Below are positions 21,881 to 33,980 of a stretch of 64,000 nt of DNA, in pieces. Positions within the stretch are counted from its first letter, which is position 1. Every line of letters starts with the position of its first letter. This DNA comes from Bombus terrestris (taxonomy: Eukaryota; Arthropoda; Insecta; Hymenoptera; Apidae). The notes under the pieces were generated by a model. The model saw only the letters and a list, made by a program, of their open reading frames with translations. It ran no database searches and was not told the DNA's origin. Made by a program: the position numbers and the translations under genes. Location: contig NW_025963548.1 of the NCBI RefSeq assembly GCF_910591885.1, forward strand, positions 1,727,501 to 1,791,500, read 5' to 3'.

Positions 21881-22257
21881 TGTAACCACAAACACTTTTG
21901 CCCTGACGTCACCTTAGGCGACCACTTCTAAACATTCTCCAGACAGCCGATACTTGAACATTACACATGGCGACCTTGGCGACAATGTATATTGCCGGAG
22001 TACCTGAGGGTTCATCTATGCCCTAACGGTCCTTCTACCGAATGTTCTAGAAGCGTAGCAACAGTCACGTACGCCTACAGGGTAGTGGGGATAATGAAGG
22101 ATGAAAAACACAAGAAGAAAAAGATGTCACCGAAAGTAATAAAATATTGTAAGAGCCTCAGTCTCGAACGGCCACGGCTAGAGTTCAGAAGTGTATAAAC
22201 GAGGAAAAAATAAAGTTTTCTTCTTTCCTTTAAATTTCTTTCTCATTTTACGTGACA
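21881..22257 (+). repeat. Errantivirus-like 3' LTR, 377 bp
   Basis: Begins TGTAACCACA directly after a polypurine tract (aaggaggggggag, 21868-21880) and ends ACGTGACA. AATAAA at 22209-22214. It gives the true LTR start that the 5' LTR has lost. Confidence 0.9.
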
Positions 22258-25200
22258 ATAGCAACGGCGCACGCAGCATACAGCGGCGAGGCGAACGAGA
22301 TAAGTAATAATGAAGTAATGTGGCTATTAGATAGCGGTTGCATAGATCACATAATTAATAACGTAAATTATTTCGATAAATCTATTGACCTTAAAGAACC
22401 GGTAAATATATATTTAGGCGATAACAGATCGATAAAGGCAACAAAAGTAGGGAATGTTATAAGTTATTTTGAAGCATTTGGAAAGCAAAATGAAATAAAT
22501 ATGAATAATGTTTTTTACGCGAAAGAAATGTCCGCAAACTTGATTAGTTTAGGCAAGTTAACAGATAATAAAAACACGGTTATTTCAAAAGGAAATATTG
22601 CAAAAGTAATAGATGAGGACAATAAGCTTACAGCGGTAGCGGTTAAAGAAAAGGGAACATATAGAATGAAAAGTATATTGAAAGGGAAGGAGCACTTAGC
22701 AAACAGCGCTGAACGTAGTGGTATGAGTAAAAAGGAAAGATGGCATAGGATGTTAGGACACGTAAATTTTAAATATTTAAATATTTTGGTTAAAGAGCAG
22801 CTAGTTACTGGTATACCGAAAGAATTTGAGAAGGAATTTTTGAAATATAGGGTGTGTATAGAAAGTAAAATGCACAATTTACCATTCAAAAATAATCGAA
22901 CCAAGGCTAGGGAGATAATGGAAATTATACATACGGACGTGTGCGGCCCCTTTAAGAGTACCGGATTCAATTAAGAGAAATATTTCATCTAATTTATCGA
23001 TGATTATAGCAAAATGGCTAGAATTTATTGTATAAAATCAAAGGGTGAGGTCTTTGATTGTTTCGTACAGTTTGTAAATGAAGCCGAGAATTTAACGGGC
23101 AAGAGGTTTAAAATATTGAGATGTGATAATGGAAAAGAGGACTTGAATAATCGAATTTATAAATTTGCTAGGGATAAAGGTATCAGAATAAATAACTGCA
23201 CAACCTACGTACATGAATTAAACGGGACAACGGAAAGGTATAATAGAACAGTGATGGAAATGGCACATTGCTTGTTAGCGGAAGCGAAAGTACATAAAAG
23301 GTATTGGCTGGAAATAGATTGGACAGCGGTATACTTGAAGAATCGAATACTGGCAAATACTATAGAGAGAAAGACACCTTTTGAAGTATTCTTCGGGAGA
23401 AAACCAAGTGTTGAAAATCTACATCTATATGGAAGTAAAGTTTTTGTAAGAACAAAAGAGAGTTTCTAAATGGGATAAGAAGGCAGATATGGGAATTTAG
23501 TTTGGATATAGTGAAGTAGGTTACAGAGTCTTATTAGGTGGGAAAATAACAATAGCGAGACATGTAGAGGTCATAGGAACAGACACAAAATGTATCGGCG
23601 TTGCGGAAAATTCATTCGATAAAGATAACGATGACATTGAGGATAATGATTTATTGGTAAACATGAATAAGGAAGAGTTAGAAAGTAGGGAAGATGAAAA
23701 TGATAACAGTCTTGAAAGCTTAAACATCCCTCGAAGATCTACACGTAATAAGAGAACTCCAGTAAGATATCCAGAAAAAGAAAACATTGGTGAAATCCAT
23801 GCAAATTATTGTAGTGTAGATATCCCTTGTACATTTGAGGAGGCGATTTGTTGTGAAGATAGTGAAGATTGGAAACAAGCTATGGATAAGGAAATAGAAT
23901 GTCTTTATAAGAATAAAACTTGGAAATTGGTAGAAAGGGTAAAAGGCAAAGACGTATTAGATGTAAAATGGGTTTACACGAGAAAATCAGATGAGAGGTA
24001 TAAGGCTAGATTAGTGGTAAGAGGATTCCAACAGAGAAACGTAGCTGATGACATATACTTCCCAGTAGCGAGTAATTAGACCTTTAAGATATTGCTATCA
24101 TATTGTTGTCAAAATGGATTAATTATTGAGCAAATGGATGTAGAAACTGCCTTTTTAAATGGTGAAGTAACCTCGGAGGTATATGTAAATCAACCAGAGG
24201 GATATGCGGACGGAACGAATAGAGTTTGTAAACTATCGAAAGCGCTGTATGGGTTAAAAGGAAGTCCAAGGGACTGATATGAGTGTTTTGATAAGTATGT
24301 GACGAGATTGTGTTTTAAAAAGAATAACATAGAGTTGTGCATATATATACATGGAGAGGGGGAAAATGTTGTTTATTTGCTAATGTATGTAGACGATTTG
24401 CTAATTTGTAGTAAAAATAAAAGGAAGATACAAAGGGTAAAGAAGTTATTAACTAATAGATTTGAAATGAAAGATTTAGGTGAAGTCAAAGAATATCTTG
24501 GAATAAATATAGACCATGATTATTTCAAAAATGAAATAAGATTAAGCCAAAAGAAATACATTGAATCATTAGCAAACAAATGTAAGTTACAAAATAGCAA
24601 ATTGTACTGTGCACCTATGGAGACCAACTTAAAAATTGAAAAAGCTGTGATAAATAGAGAGGATATTGGATACAAAAATTTAATTGGCGCTTTGTTGTAT
24701 ATTAGTGAAAATACCAGACCCGATATAAGTTATAGTGTGAATTATTTGAGTAGATTTCAAGATTGTTGTAATGAGACACATTTTAAATTTGCTTTGCGAA
24801 TATTGAAATATTTGTACCGGACTAGAGACTTAAGATTAGATTATAAAAGGAATGAAAAATGTGAAACGATAGATTGTTATGTGGACGCTGATTAGGCAGG
24901 AGATCATTTAGAAAAGAAATCGACTTCTGAATATGTAATTAGATTGTGTGGAAATGTAATTGGTTGGAAGTCTAAAAAACAAAGGTGTGTGACAAAAGCC
25001 TCGACGTATGCAGAGTATGTAGCTCTATCGGAAGCGGTGAGTGAATTAGTGTCCATTATGGAAATTATGAAAATCTTCAATGTAAATCTAGACGATAACG
25101 CTGTAAAAATTAATGAGGATAACTCTGGAGTGATGAGTATAGCAAAGCACGGAAATTTTACAAAAAATTCTAAACACATTGAAGTTCATTACCACTATGT

Positions 25201-25315
25201 TCACGAGTGCTTAAAGGAGAACAAGATAAACATACTTAAGGTAAGTACAGACGAAAATACTGCGGATATTTTTACGAAGGCACTGTGTACAGAGAGAGAA
25301 ATTCGAAAAGTTTAG
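22258..25315 (+). pseudogene. pol: Copia 1 Pol, multiple stops and a frameshift
   Basis: Order is protease (LLDSGCIDHI), GAG-pre-integrase zinc region (HRMLGHVNFKYL), integrase (RCDNGKEDL, ELNGTTERYNR), RT (WKQAMDKEIECL, MDVETAFLNGEV, YVDDLLI) and RNase H (TKASTYAEYVALSEA, ADIFTKAL). Breaks: stops at 22972-22974 and about 22987, a frameshift at about 23465, and stops at 24077-24079, 24275-24277 and 24893-24895. The last stop is shared with Copia 2. The Copia order protease-integrase-RT is clear. Confidence 0.9.
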
Positions 25316-25436
25316 GTCATGCATGAATGTAAACTAAGAGAATTGTAGATAAAGCAATAAGTGTTAAAGTTTCTGTTACGTAATTCGCCAAAGCATGTAA
25401 ATACGATTAAGTGTACAGTATAAATGTAAGGAGGCG

Positions 25437-25681
25437 TGTTAGGAACATGATACATTTAAACTGTACACGTAAATGTGCGTGTAAGCGTCAGAGGACGTCC
25501 AGGCCTTAGTTGGGACAAAAGACAAGAGTCAGGCGTTAGAAGTATCTGGAAGAGTCGGTTGAAAACAAGCGTGCGTGCGAGTAGGATTTTGAGGTCTTAA
25601 GAGTATAAGATATATGTATAACAGTTGTGTGCTAAATAAAGGGAATTATTTGTATTTCCGAATCCATTCTATACCATTACA
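25437..25681 (+). repeat. Copia 1 3' LTR
   Basis: TGTTAGGAACATG to CTATACCATTACA, 245 bp, preceded by a short purine tract (aaggaggcg). Its end variant ACCATTACA is shared with the Copia 2 3' LTR. Confidence 0.9.
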
Positions 25682-26040
25682 AATACACTGACGTACAGGA
25701 ATATTATAATATTCAGTAACAACGATAGAATTAACCAGTTCGCAAGTATAAAAGAGACACATTTTACACTGTGACGAAATAATATCCAAGAAATCTGATA
25801 TAACATACATGGAAAATACACGAATCAGACTGAGAAACCACTGCGCACTTTCGTCACTAACTTCGACACAACCGTTACCAACTACTCGCGGAGTGAGATT
25901 GACCGAAGCGGTCCAGAGGCAACGCCCACGTACCCCAAGCGGCTACTGCCCCGCCACCAATAGTAACCCGACAGAACAGGATAATACTTGAATTCGTTGT
26001 TCCCTAAATTTTGAATTTATTTACCTCAACAGTATATATA
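25682..26040. other. Right flank of Copia 1, duplicated to 25846, then unique
   Basis: 25682-25846 matches 57290-57450 and probably continues the sequence around the CMTR1 5' end. From 25846 the copies part. A 60-codon open frame (25809-25991) has no recognisable relatives and is not called. Confidence 0.5.
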
Positions 26041-26070
26041 ATGTACAAAAATTTATAAATAATTTTTTTA

Positions 26071-26293
26071 TAATTAATATAATTTATATGTTATTATAAA
26101 CAGTATTATAAATTATTATAAATTTTTTTATAAATTATAATTATAATATTTTATATATATAAATTATAATATTTTATAAATATAATTTATAAATAATTTA
26201 TAAATAATTTATAAATAATTTATAAATAATTTATAAAAAAATTTATAATAATTTATAATACTGTTTATAGTAACATGTAAATTATATTAATTA
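26071..26293. repeat. AT-rich palindrome with ~68-bp arms
   Basis: Left arm 26071-26138 is the near-perfect reverse complement of right arm 26226-26293, through taattaatataattta, ataaacagtattata and ttataaattattataa. The loop is almost pure A/T with about five copies of the 11-mer ataaataattt. It may be a MITE or a cruciform-forming site. No flanking target duplication was identified. Confidence 0.8.
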
Positions 26294-26299
26294 TCTGAC

Positions 26300-26790
26300 G
26301 AACGCATTGAGAGAAAGGTAAAGACCAGCGTGGCCGATGCGGCACTAACTCTACATCCGGTTGATCTCAATTTACCTACCTACGTACCTACACAGTGACG
26401 CCTACGCTTTAAAACTTTTGTCGAAATTTTAAAGTTTTAATGGTAAACTCTTCGTTCTTATAATATCTAACTGACAGGCATGCATCATTTATAAAGGAAT
26501 CAACATAAATTTCGTAGTTGAGGATTATTGAAAGTCTCTAATTTAATTCAGAAAGGCAATAATTTGTTTAACGAAATAAGCCATTTATTTATCATCCGGG
26601 TTTCTACCATGACATTTATGTTATAATAGTAATATGAAAATAAGGCAATCTGAGTAAAGAAATACTATTTCAAGTCATTTTCGCCTATACATCTTAAGTG
26701 GTTTATAAATGATTCGTGTATACCCTTCTTTCCTTCTGCCCCTACTCACGCGAAACTATAACTAGCATTTAAACAAAATCAACTATGTTT
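26300..26790. other. Intergenic, nothing recognised
   Basis: Ordinary AT-rich sequence without long frames, repeats or RNA-like structure that I can see. Confidence 0.4.
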
Positions 26791-27130
26791 CGCGTCAACG
26801 AGAGTCGTAAATTCCCGTTGCCATCAGATAATCGACGCCACTGTAAGGATATAGAAGGGGTTCGGAAATACAAATAATTCCCTTTATTTAGCACACAACA
26901 GTTATACATATATCTTATACTCTAATGACCTCGAAATCCTACTCGCACGCACGCTTGTTGCCAACCGACTCTTCCAGATACTTGTAACGACTGACTCTTG
27001 TCTTTTGTCCCAACTAAGGCCTGGACGTCCTCTGACGCTTACACACACATTCACATGTACAGCGTAAATGTATCATGTTCCTAACAGCCACGAACAGATC
27101 GATAACCTTATTTCTGTTAGGATAATCGGG
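26791..27130 (+). mobile_element. Fragment of the ~1-kb solo-LTR family seen at 41851
   Basis: cgcgtcaacg, gtcgtaaattcccgtt and ataatcgacgccac match 41896-41945, and after the Copia solo LTR gaacagatcgat..ttaggataat continues the match. The family LTR is therefore split by the nested Copia LTR. Its full extent is unclear. Confidence 0.6.
26842..27086 (-). mobile_element. Solo Copia LTR with perfect 5-bp target duplication
   Basis: A 245-bp Copia LTR in minus orientation (plus strand TGTAAGGATATAG to TTCCTAACA) is flanked on both sides by GCCAC (26837-26841 and 27087-27091). The full ends and duplication show LTR-LTR recombination of a complete insertion. Confidence 0.92.
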
Positions 27131-27299
27131 GTGGTTCAATTAAGTATACACTGATTTAACGGGTATAAATTACAGTTCATTCAAACAACTTGACTAGAGA
27201 AATATAAACTGCTAGAGCATAATTGGGAACGTGACGCTAGGCAAATGCCTCAGCGATCAACAGCTAAAGGACGTCGAAGACCTCATGACAAACCCCCCC

Positions 27300-28228
27300 C
27301 CCAGACACGGGACGCTAGGATACCGACACTGCCTGGCGAAAATCGATCGTTTTTCGCGTTAGACCGAAGCCGTTTCCATCGCCGACATGGAGGCGGCAAC
27401 CGTTGCTTCAGCCCTCCTTTCCACGTGGATATTCCGTTTCGACGTACCTTTAAGGATAAGGACCGATCAAGGACGCCAGTTCGAATCAAACTTATTTAAC
27501 GAATTATGCCTGTTCCTCGGCATTAGGCATTTACGAACGACAGCCTATCACCCCGCGACCAACGGGATGGTAGAGCGCCTGCCCCGACAACTAAAAGCAG
27601 CAATCAAATGCCACGATACGAGCAACTGTGTAGAAATCTTGCCAATAGTTTTATTAGGCATACGAACAGCTATTACGGACGTGAAAACGACGACAGCCGA
27701 AATGGTTTATGGAACCGACATACGATTGCCGGCAGAATTCTGTGTACCAACGAAGCAACAGGCCAAGTCGAAATACGGAAGCCGTCTAAAACTACGAATA
27801 GAAAAGATCAGGCCTCACCCGATTACGCGACACGGCGAAAAAAGAACCTCCGTGTTCCACTCGAAACATCGTCTTACGTATTTCTACGTCACGATGCCAT
27901 CGAAAACCCCTTACAACCACCCTACGGCGGACCGCATCCATTTATATCGAGAGCAAAAAGGACCATTGCTATTGAAGTTAGCAACAAGAACGTAATCGTA
28001 CCCGTAGACCGTCCGAAACGCGTGAATTTTTATTGCGCGATAACACTGAACACCATTACAGCGAAAATCGCGAAGTAATAATACCACCTGATGTTTGAAA
28101 CGAGCAAAACAAAGACGACTCAGGAATTCATCATCCAGGCGCTCGGGCAGAAAGGTTCGCTTCCCCGATCGTTCCCAGCCAGGCCGTCGATAAGCTAATG
28201 CGTGAGAACTACCAGCGACATAAATATA
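27300..28228 (+). pseudogene. CsRn1-like gypsy integrase fragment
   Basis: 27387-27995 encodes the integrase core related to 32306-32690, with TVASALLSTWI, RTDQGRQFESNLFNELC, ATNGMVER and VYGTDIRLPAEF. The C-terminal GPY-type region continues in a shifted frame to about 28170 (QPPYGGP, then RAQKGSLPRS-like remains). Everything 5' of the integrase core and both LTRs are missing, so this is an old truncated copy of the family at 28632-33722. Confidence 0.8.
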
Positions 28229-28631
28229 AATCGGAGATGAAAGAACACGGGAACCGTCCGTTTGGAATTTTGGGAAAATCCCGTAACATTGTAATCTGGA
28301 TTCTACCATAGCTGTAATTCAACAATTGTAGCCATCCAGTCCGATTGTAATTGTTCGAAACTTGTGATACTGCAATTGGCCTCGAGGCGACAACCAGTCA
28401 CCGAACGTAGCCGCGGTCAAGGGATGAACGTTTTGTCTAATAAAGGCATGGAGTAATTCTATAGCTGTCCTTAAATGAAATAATCGTAGCGGCACGTGAC
28501 AGTAAACATTCCAACGGTTTCTGTCCCGTGTCTCGCCGCACGCAGACTCTATCCTTCGGATGAGGTGGTTGCCAGATGTCAACGCATCTCCACAGTATAT
28601 GTTTAGCTAGCCTGAGGATTCATTATACACC
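28229..28631 (+). repeat. Truncated Mdg3-like LTR (first ~400 bp)
   Basis: From tcggagatgaaagaacac to gtatatgtttagct it follows the start of the LTR at 5541 onward with many substitutions. It ends where the CsRn1-like element begins. The gag-leader end of the LTR is not present here. Confidence 0.8.
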
Positions 28632-29129
28632 TATAGCGGCACTCGTCGGTAAAATTCATAACGGATTCGGTCGAGTGAACCCGCTACAAATCGTGTTTAC
28701 TGTAAGATGAGTTTATTATAGAGCCGACAACATTAGGCGGTTACCGAAGGTTAATCAAATTCCGTCGTTTTTGTCGCGATCATATGCCCTCTAGTCAACT
28801 ACCCGAGATGTCAGCATTTGTAATCAAGGTCGAGTGTTCAGCGTCCGTTGTGATTTTTCGAGAACACCTTGGAAATTTAAATCCCAACGCCTTTTGTCAA
28901 CTCCGACGCATATAAATATAGCGAACAGGCTAGCGAGGCATTCTTTGTTATCGAATGACACGAGCAGTAGCAGTTAAGTCGATACTTCTTTGCGCCGATC
29001 TATTCGTAATCACGAATCAAGACAACAAGTGTATTATACGTCTAGTGTACACGTAGGGTATATTTTAATAAACTACACAGTTAAATATACTCTTGTGTTT
29101 TTAAGCCTAAATCGCTACCATACATCTCA
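28632..29129 (+). repeat. CsRn1-like 5' LTR
   Basis: Starts tatagcggcactcg (TG mutated to TA) and ends catctca. TATAAATA at 28911-28918 is the likely promoter. It differs from the 3' LTR by several substitutions and a small indel near 28690. Confidence 0.8.
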
Positions 29130-29132
29130 AAC

Positions 29133-29150
29133 TGGTGACACCGACGTGAT
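29133..29150 (+). promoter_or_regulatory. Primer-binding site, tRNA-Trp
   Basis: TGGTGACACCGACGTGAT differs at one base from TGGTGACCCCGACGTGAT, the tRNA-Trp-type site known from CsRn1-group elements. Confidence 0.7.
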
Positions 29151-29216
29151 TTTTGTGTAAGAGGTGACAGCGATAGGCTAGCCGCAGTTTGAATATCATA
29201 GTCCGCAACTCACACA

Positions 29217-30088
29217 ATGGAAAAGGAGAGCAAACGAACTCCAGCCGGCTCATCGTTCCGCGTGCCGCCATTTATGCCCACCATGACCAGGATTTGGTTT
29301 TACATTTTAGAGAAATATTTCGGGGTAGCCGGCATCTTCCACGACGATGAAAAATCCTTAGCCCTCATGGGATTCCTCGACCCACATTACCTCGCGAAGA
29401 TTGAGGATACAGTGACCAACCTCCCTGCCACAGGCCAGTACGATAAATTGAAGAGCGAGCTGATCCGCGCCCTGACCGAATCGGACAGCGCCAAGATCGA
29501 AAGGTTAGTCGAACGTGAAGAGATGGGCGACAGAAAACCCTCACAGTTTTATAATGACTTAAAAAATTAGCCAGCCCCCTCGCTTCCGATGAATTCATCC
29601 ACATCTTGTGGAGGAATCGCCTCCTTGATCGCATCAGGGAAGTCCTGGCTGCAGTGGACGATACGAGTATCGAGAAACTGACCAGGACAGCGGATAAAAT
29701 CGATGAGGCGTATAATCGTAACGGGCAGCGCGCTCACAAGGTAGTCACAATCGAGCCACCGGCATCACACGAAGGCAAAAACGACGCACTGGCCGCCGAG
29801 GTCAGCAGACTGCGAGAACAGATTAAGGCTATGGGAATCGGCGGGTATCATCGACCACGAAGACGTTCGAATTCTCTTACTCGACCCCGCCGCCGTTCGC
29901 GTTCGCGAGACTATCCGCGCCAGGACGGAATTTGCTTCTATCATGCGAGGTTCGGCGATCGCGCCACGCTTGTAAGTGGAGGTCGGGAAACGACCCCAGC
30001 CGTCCGTAAAAGCGGAGGACGGCGACGGCTTGGGATCTCGCCGCATCTTTATTTTGGACCAGAGAACGAAGACTTCGTTCTTAGTTGA
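29217..30088 (+). pseudogene. gag: CsRn1-like Gag, frameshifted
   Basis: Gag starts at 29217 (FRVPPFMPT, the matrix/capsid-type start of this group) and is open to 29570, where a frameshift gives a stop. The remainder is open from 29571 to 30088. It includes a coiled segment, an Arg/Ser-rich basic stretch, and the CHCC-type motif start CFYHARFG near 29934. The second half of that motif is lost to another shift. Confidence 0.8.
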
Positions 30089-33000
30089 CACCGGTGCTGA
30101 TATCGGCGTTCATCCCCGAAGCAGGCTATCTAGGGACGTAAAGAAAACAACGTATGAACTATTCGCTGCCAATGGGACGCGCATCGCAACGTACGGCACT
30201 ATAGCGATGGAGCTGAATCTGTCCCTTAGACGTGCCTTCAAATGGCACTTCACTGTCGCCGATGTGCAAACCCTCATCATCGGCCTAGATTTCCTAAGTC
30301 ATTGCGGGTTGCTTGTGGATCCAAGAAAAAGACGACTTCTCGACACAACAAACCAGCTATCGACCAGGGGATACGCCGCCAACTGCGAACAGCTTATGAT
30401 TAAGACCGTAAACAGGGATTTGGTCTACCACCAATTGTTGGCGAAATGTCCAGATCTAACGCGCCCACCGGCCTTTGGGTGAGAGAAAATACGGCACAGT
30501 GTGGAGCACCACATCGAAACCACACCCCGCCTGCCCGTATATTGCAAACCCCGCCCTCTCGCACCGGACCGTCTCAAGCCAATCAAGGCGGAATTTGCAA
30601 CACTTATCGAGCAAGGAGTCATGCGCCCATCGAAGAGTTCCCGGGCATCTCGACTACGCGTCGTCCTAAAGAAGGATGGAAGTCTGCGACATTGCGGTGA
30701 CTACAGGGCGCTGAACGCCCGCACTGTACCCGACAGGTACTCTCCACCGCACATACAAGACTTCGCGCAGCATTTACACGGTCGGCGAATATTCTCAAAA
30801 ATTGATTTAGTGCGCGCCTACCATCAAATCTCAATCGCGCCTGAGGACGTTACAAAAACCGCGATTTCGACACCATTCGGTCTTTTCGAGGCAAACAACA
30901 TGATGTTTGGGCTTCGAAACGCCGCGCAAACGTGTCAAAGATATGTCGACGTAATCACGCGAGGCTTAGATTTCGTTTACGAGTACATAGATGACTTCTT
31001 GGTAGCTTCGGAAACCGAGGAGCAGCACCGCGGGCACTTGCGGATCTTGTTCGAATGTCTAAACCAGTACGGCGTAGTAATCATCCTCGCAAAGTGCGAG
31101 TTCGGCATTAATGAAATAGCCTTCCTAGGCCATACGGTAAACGCGCAGGGGAATAAAACCGCTCGCCGATCGCGTTAGAGCTATAAATGAAGCACCGCTC
31201 CCCGCGAACATCAAGGCACTACGCGGATACCTCGGTATGATTAACTTTTACCGACGTTTCATACCGGGGCAGCTAAAATTTTGCAACCCCTCAACGATTT
31301 GTTACAAGGGGCGAAAAAGGGCAACATGCCCATTATTTAGTCGGAGGAAGACAAAACGAACTTTAGCGAGTCAAAACGCGCCCTACCTAACGCTAAGATG
31401 TTAGCGCATCCTATACCTGGCGCGCCCATCAGCCTCGCAGTAGACGCGTCCGACATTGCAATAGGGGCGGTGTTGTAGCAACGCGCGAATGACACTTGGC
31501 AACCGTTGGGTTTCTTAACTAAACCCTTAAATTGCGCGCAGCGAAAATATAGCGCGTACGACGGCGAATTACTCGCTATGTATACCGCAGTCAAGCGATT
31601 TAGACACGCCGTAGAAGGGAGGAATTTCATTATTTTCATAGATCACAAACCCCACACCTATGCGTTCAGTCAAAATCCCGACAAGTGTTCGCCGAGACAA
31701 TTCCGTCAACTAGATTATATCGGGCAGTTCACGACCGATATAAGGCATATAAAAGGGCTGAATAACAATGCAGCCGATGCCCTACCTCGCATCGAAGCCA
31801 TAGAAAAATCCGTGGATCACAAAACTCTCGCCGCCGCGCAAGAAAACGACAGGGAGCTCCGCGACATTATCAACTCCGATATATCCGCGTTGCAGCTTAA
31901 GAAAATTCGTTTTCCGGATTACGACGCGGAAATATAATGCAACGTATCAGGCGACATCGTACGACCGTACGTACCGAAACCCTTGCGGCGCGACATATTC
32001 AATTCGCTCCACGGACTTTCCCATCTAGGGTTACGCGCGATCCAAAAATTTATAAAATCGCGTATAGTTTGGCCGGCGGTAAACAAAGATTGCCAAAATG
32101 GACACGGCAATGCATCCCATGTCAACAATGTAAAGTAACGAGGCACGTATCGACGCCGACCGGAACATTCGGAGAGCTCGCAGGACGATTCGAGCATATA
32201 CATTTAGACATCATCGTCATGCAATATTCACAAGGCTACCGATATTGTGCAACATGTATCGACCGTTTTTCACGTTGGCCCGAAGCGATTCCAATACCAG
32301 ATATGGAAGGGACGACCGTTGCCTCGGCTCTTCTTTCCACATGGATAGCGCGTTTTGTCGTCCCAGCAAAAATAACAACCGATCAAGGACGCCAATTCGA
32401 ATCAAGTCTTTTCAACGAACTATGCCGGATGCTCGGCATTAAGCATTTGCGTACCACAGCCTACCACCTCGCGTCCAACGGGATGGTAGAGCGCTTTCAC
32501 AGGCAGCTTAAGGCCGCAATCAAATGCCACAATTCGAGCAACTGGGTTGAAAGCCTTCCCATAGTTCTTTTAGGCATTAGAACCGCTATCAAGGAGGACC
32601 TGAGCGCAACGGCAGCCGAAATGATTTATGGTACGGACATACGATTGCCAGCAGAATTCTTTGTACCAGCAAAACTACCGGCCAACGCGGAGTTCGCAAA
32701 CTGTCTGCGAGAGTGAATGAGCGATATTAGACCTCTGCCGATTTCACGACACGGCGAAAAGAAAACGTTCATGTTCCGCGATTTAGAAACGTCGCCGTGC
32801 GTTTTCGTACGCCACGATGCAATCGGAGGTCCACTGCAACCACCATACGATGGCCCCTATCAGGTTACACAGCGTGGGATGAAAACCATTACCATACGGA
32901 TGAAGGACAAAAACGTGAAAGTCTCCGTAGATCGTCTAAAACCCGCCTTCATCGTGTCGGAAGATATTGAGCATTTGGAAAGGAGCGCAGAAACCTACGA

Positions 33001-33142
33001 CGTATTTTTACCTGGGAAAATCTTCCGACCGCAAAGCAGCGAGCAAGCGCAACAAAGCGACGGAGACGCAAGAACCAATTATACCACGCGTTCGGGCAGG
33101 AGAGTTCGTTTTCCTCACCGCTTTCAAACGGGGTTGAATTAA
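29976..33142 (+). pseudogene. pol: CsRn1-like Pol: protease, RT, RNase H, integrase, several breaks
   Basis: Protease (FLVDTGADIGV, GLDFLSHC) lies in 29976-30482. RT lies in 30501-31178 with KKDGSLRHCGDYRALN, FGLRNAAQTCQR and YIDD. RNase H (VDASDIAIGAVL, then a stop; YDGELLAMY, FIDHKPHTYAF) covers about 31430-31937. Integrase in 31937-32716 has CIPCQQCK, HLDIIVM, TTDQGRQFESS and SNGMVERFHR. The GPYQV C-terminal module is 32717-33142. Stops or shifts near 30480, 31178, 31477, 31937 and 32716 break it. Confidence 0.88.
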
Positions 33143-33219
33143 GCGGTTAGCAAGAGCACCGCGCTAACATAGGTAAACAAACATAAGAAGAAGTAACGCT
33201 AACACTGGCAGGCGGGTAC

Positions 33220-33722
33220 TGTAGCGGCACTCGTCGGTAAAACTCATAACGGTTTCGGTCCAGTGATCCCGCTACACAAAAAAACGTGTTTACTGAAAGA
33301 TGAGTTTATTATAGATCCGACAACCTTAGGCGGTTACCGAAGGTTAATCAAAATCCGTAGATTTTGTCGTGATCATATGCCCTCGAGTCAACTACCCGAA
33401 ATGTCAACATTTGTAATCAAGGTCGAGAGTTCAGCGTCCGTTGTAATTTTTCGAGAACACTTCGGAAATTTAAATCCCAACGCATTTTGTCAGCACCGAC
33501 GCATATAAATATAGCGAGCGGGGTAGCGAGGCATTCTTTGTTATCGAATGACACGAGCAGTAGCAGTTAAGTCGATACTTCTTTGCGCAGATCTATTCGT
33601 AATCACGAATCAAGACAACAAGTGTATTATACGACTAGTGTACACGTAGGGTATATTTTAATAAACTACATAGTTAAATATACCCTTGTGCTTTTAAACC
33701 TAAATCGCTACCATACACCTCA
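33220..33722 (+). repeat. CsRn1-like 3' LTR
   Basis: TGTAGCGGCACTCG to ACACCTCA, 503 bp, with TATAAATA near 33504. The preceding tract (ggcaggcgggtac) is only partly purine. Confidence 0.82.
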
Positions 33723-33920
33723 AATCAAATTTCCACTAGTGAATATCTGCTCTATTGCATAACAGCAACGTCTAACCCAATGAAGATTCGTTTCACGCAT
33801 CTAACACTAATCATAATGTGAACCATATCTATATGAAGATACATGCACATGCGATCGATTCTGACTGTCCAGGACTCTCACCGGAGCCGGAACTCGCAGT
33901 GCACCGTGACGAACGGCACA

Positions 33921-33955
33921 TATATAAGAATTCATTCTCAGCCAGACCGTCAGTC
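33921..33955 (+). promoter_or_regulatory. Core promoter of left F-box copy (TATA plus initiator)
   Basis: TATATAA at 33921-33927 and the arthropod initiator TCAGT with +1 at 33952 are 31 bp apart. The right-arm copy has the same spacing. The start codon follows 29 bp downstream of +1. Confidence 0.7.
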
Positions 33956-33980
33956 GTGCTCGCGGCACAATAGAAGCAAC

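Larger units (their letters stand above)
14979..22257 (+). mobile_element. Errantivirus-like Ty3/Gypsy element with env, nested in Copia 1
   Basis: Between two LTRs lie gag, protease, RT/RNase H/integrase and an envelope-like gene, the layout of insect errantiviruses. It is inserted in Copia gag-pol at an ATAG site: ATAG precedes it (14972-14975) and ATAGCAACGG follows (22258). It is now defective, with two breaks in pol and two in-frame stops in env. The 5' LTR is truncated and chimeric. Confidence 0.9.
13725..25681 (+). mobile_element. Copia LTR retrotransposon 1, split by an errantivirus-like element
   Basis: LTRs of 243 and 245 bp enclose gag and pol of Ty1/Copia order (protease, integrase, RT, RNase H). 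It is inserted in the 5' end of the CMTR1-like pseudogene. The flanks aattc (13720-13724) and aatac (25682-25686) may be a decayed 5-bp target duplication. Both Copia 1 and Copia 2 have identical flanks, so they arose by segmental duplication, not by two insertions. Confidence 0.92.
28632..33722 (+). mobile_element. CsRn1-like Ty3/Gypsy element, complete in length but decayed
   Basis: LTRs of about 500 bp surround gag and pol. Placement in the CsRn1/Kabuki group rests on the tRNA-Trp primer site and a Gag motif CFYHARFG in place of the usual zinc knuckle. No target duplication is visible: the left flank ends ttatacacc and the right begins aatcaaat. Coding frames contain several shifts and stops. 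Confidence 0.85.

Noticed and set aside
25809..25991. 60-codon frame downstream of Copia 1
   Set aside because: The second half is lost in the duplicate at 57417 onward, with no similarity I recognise.
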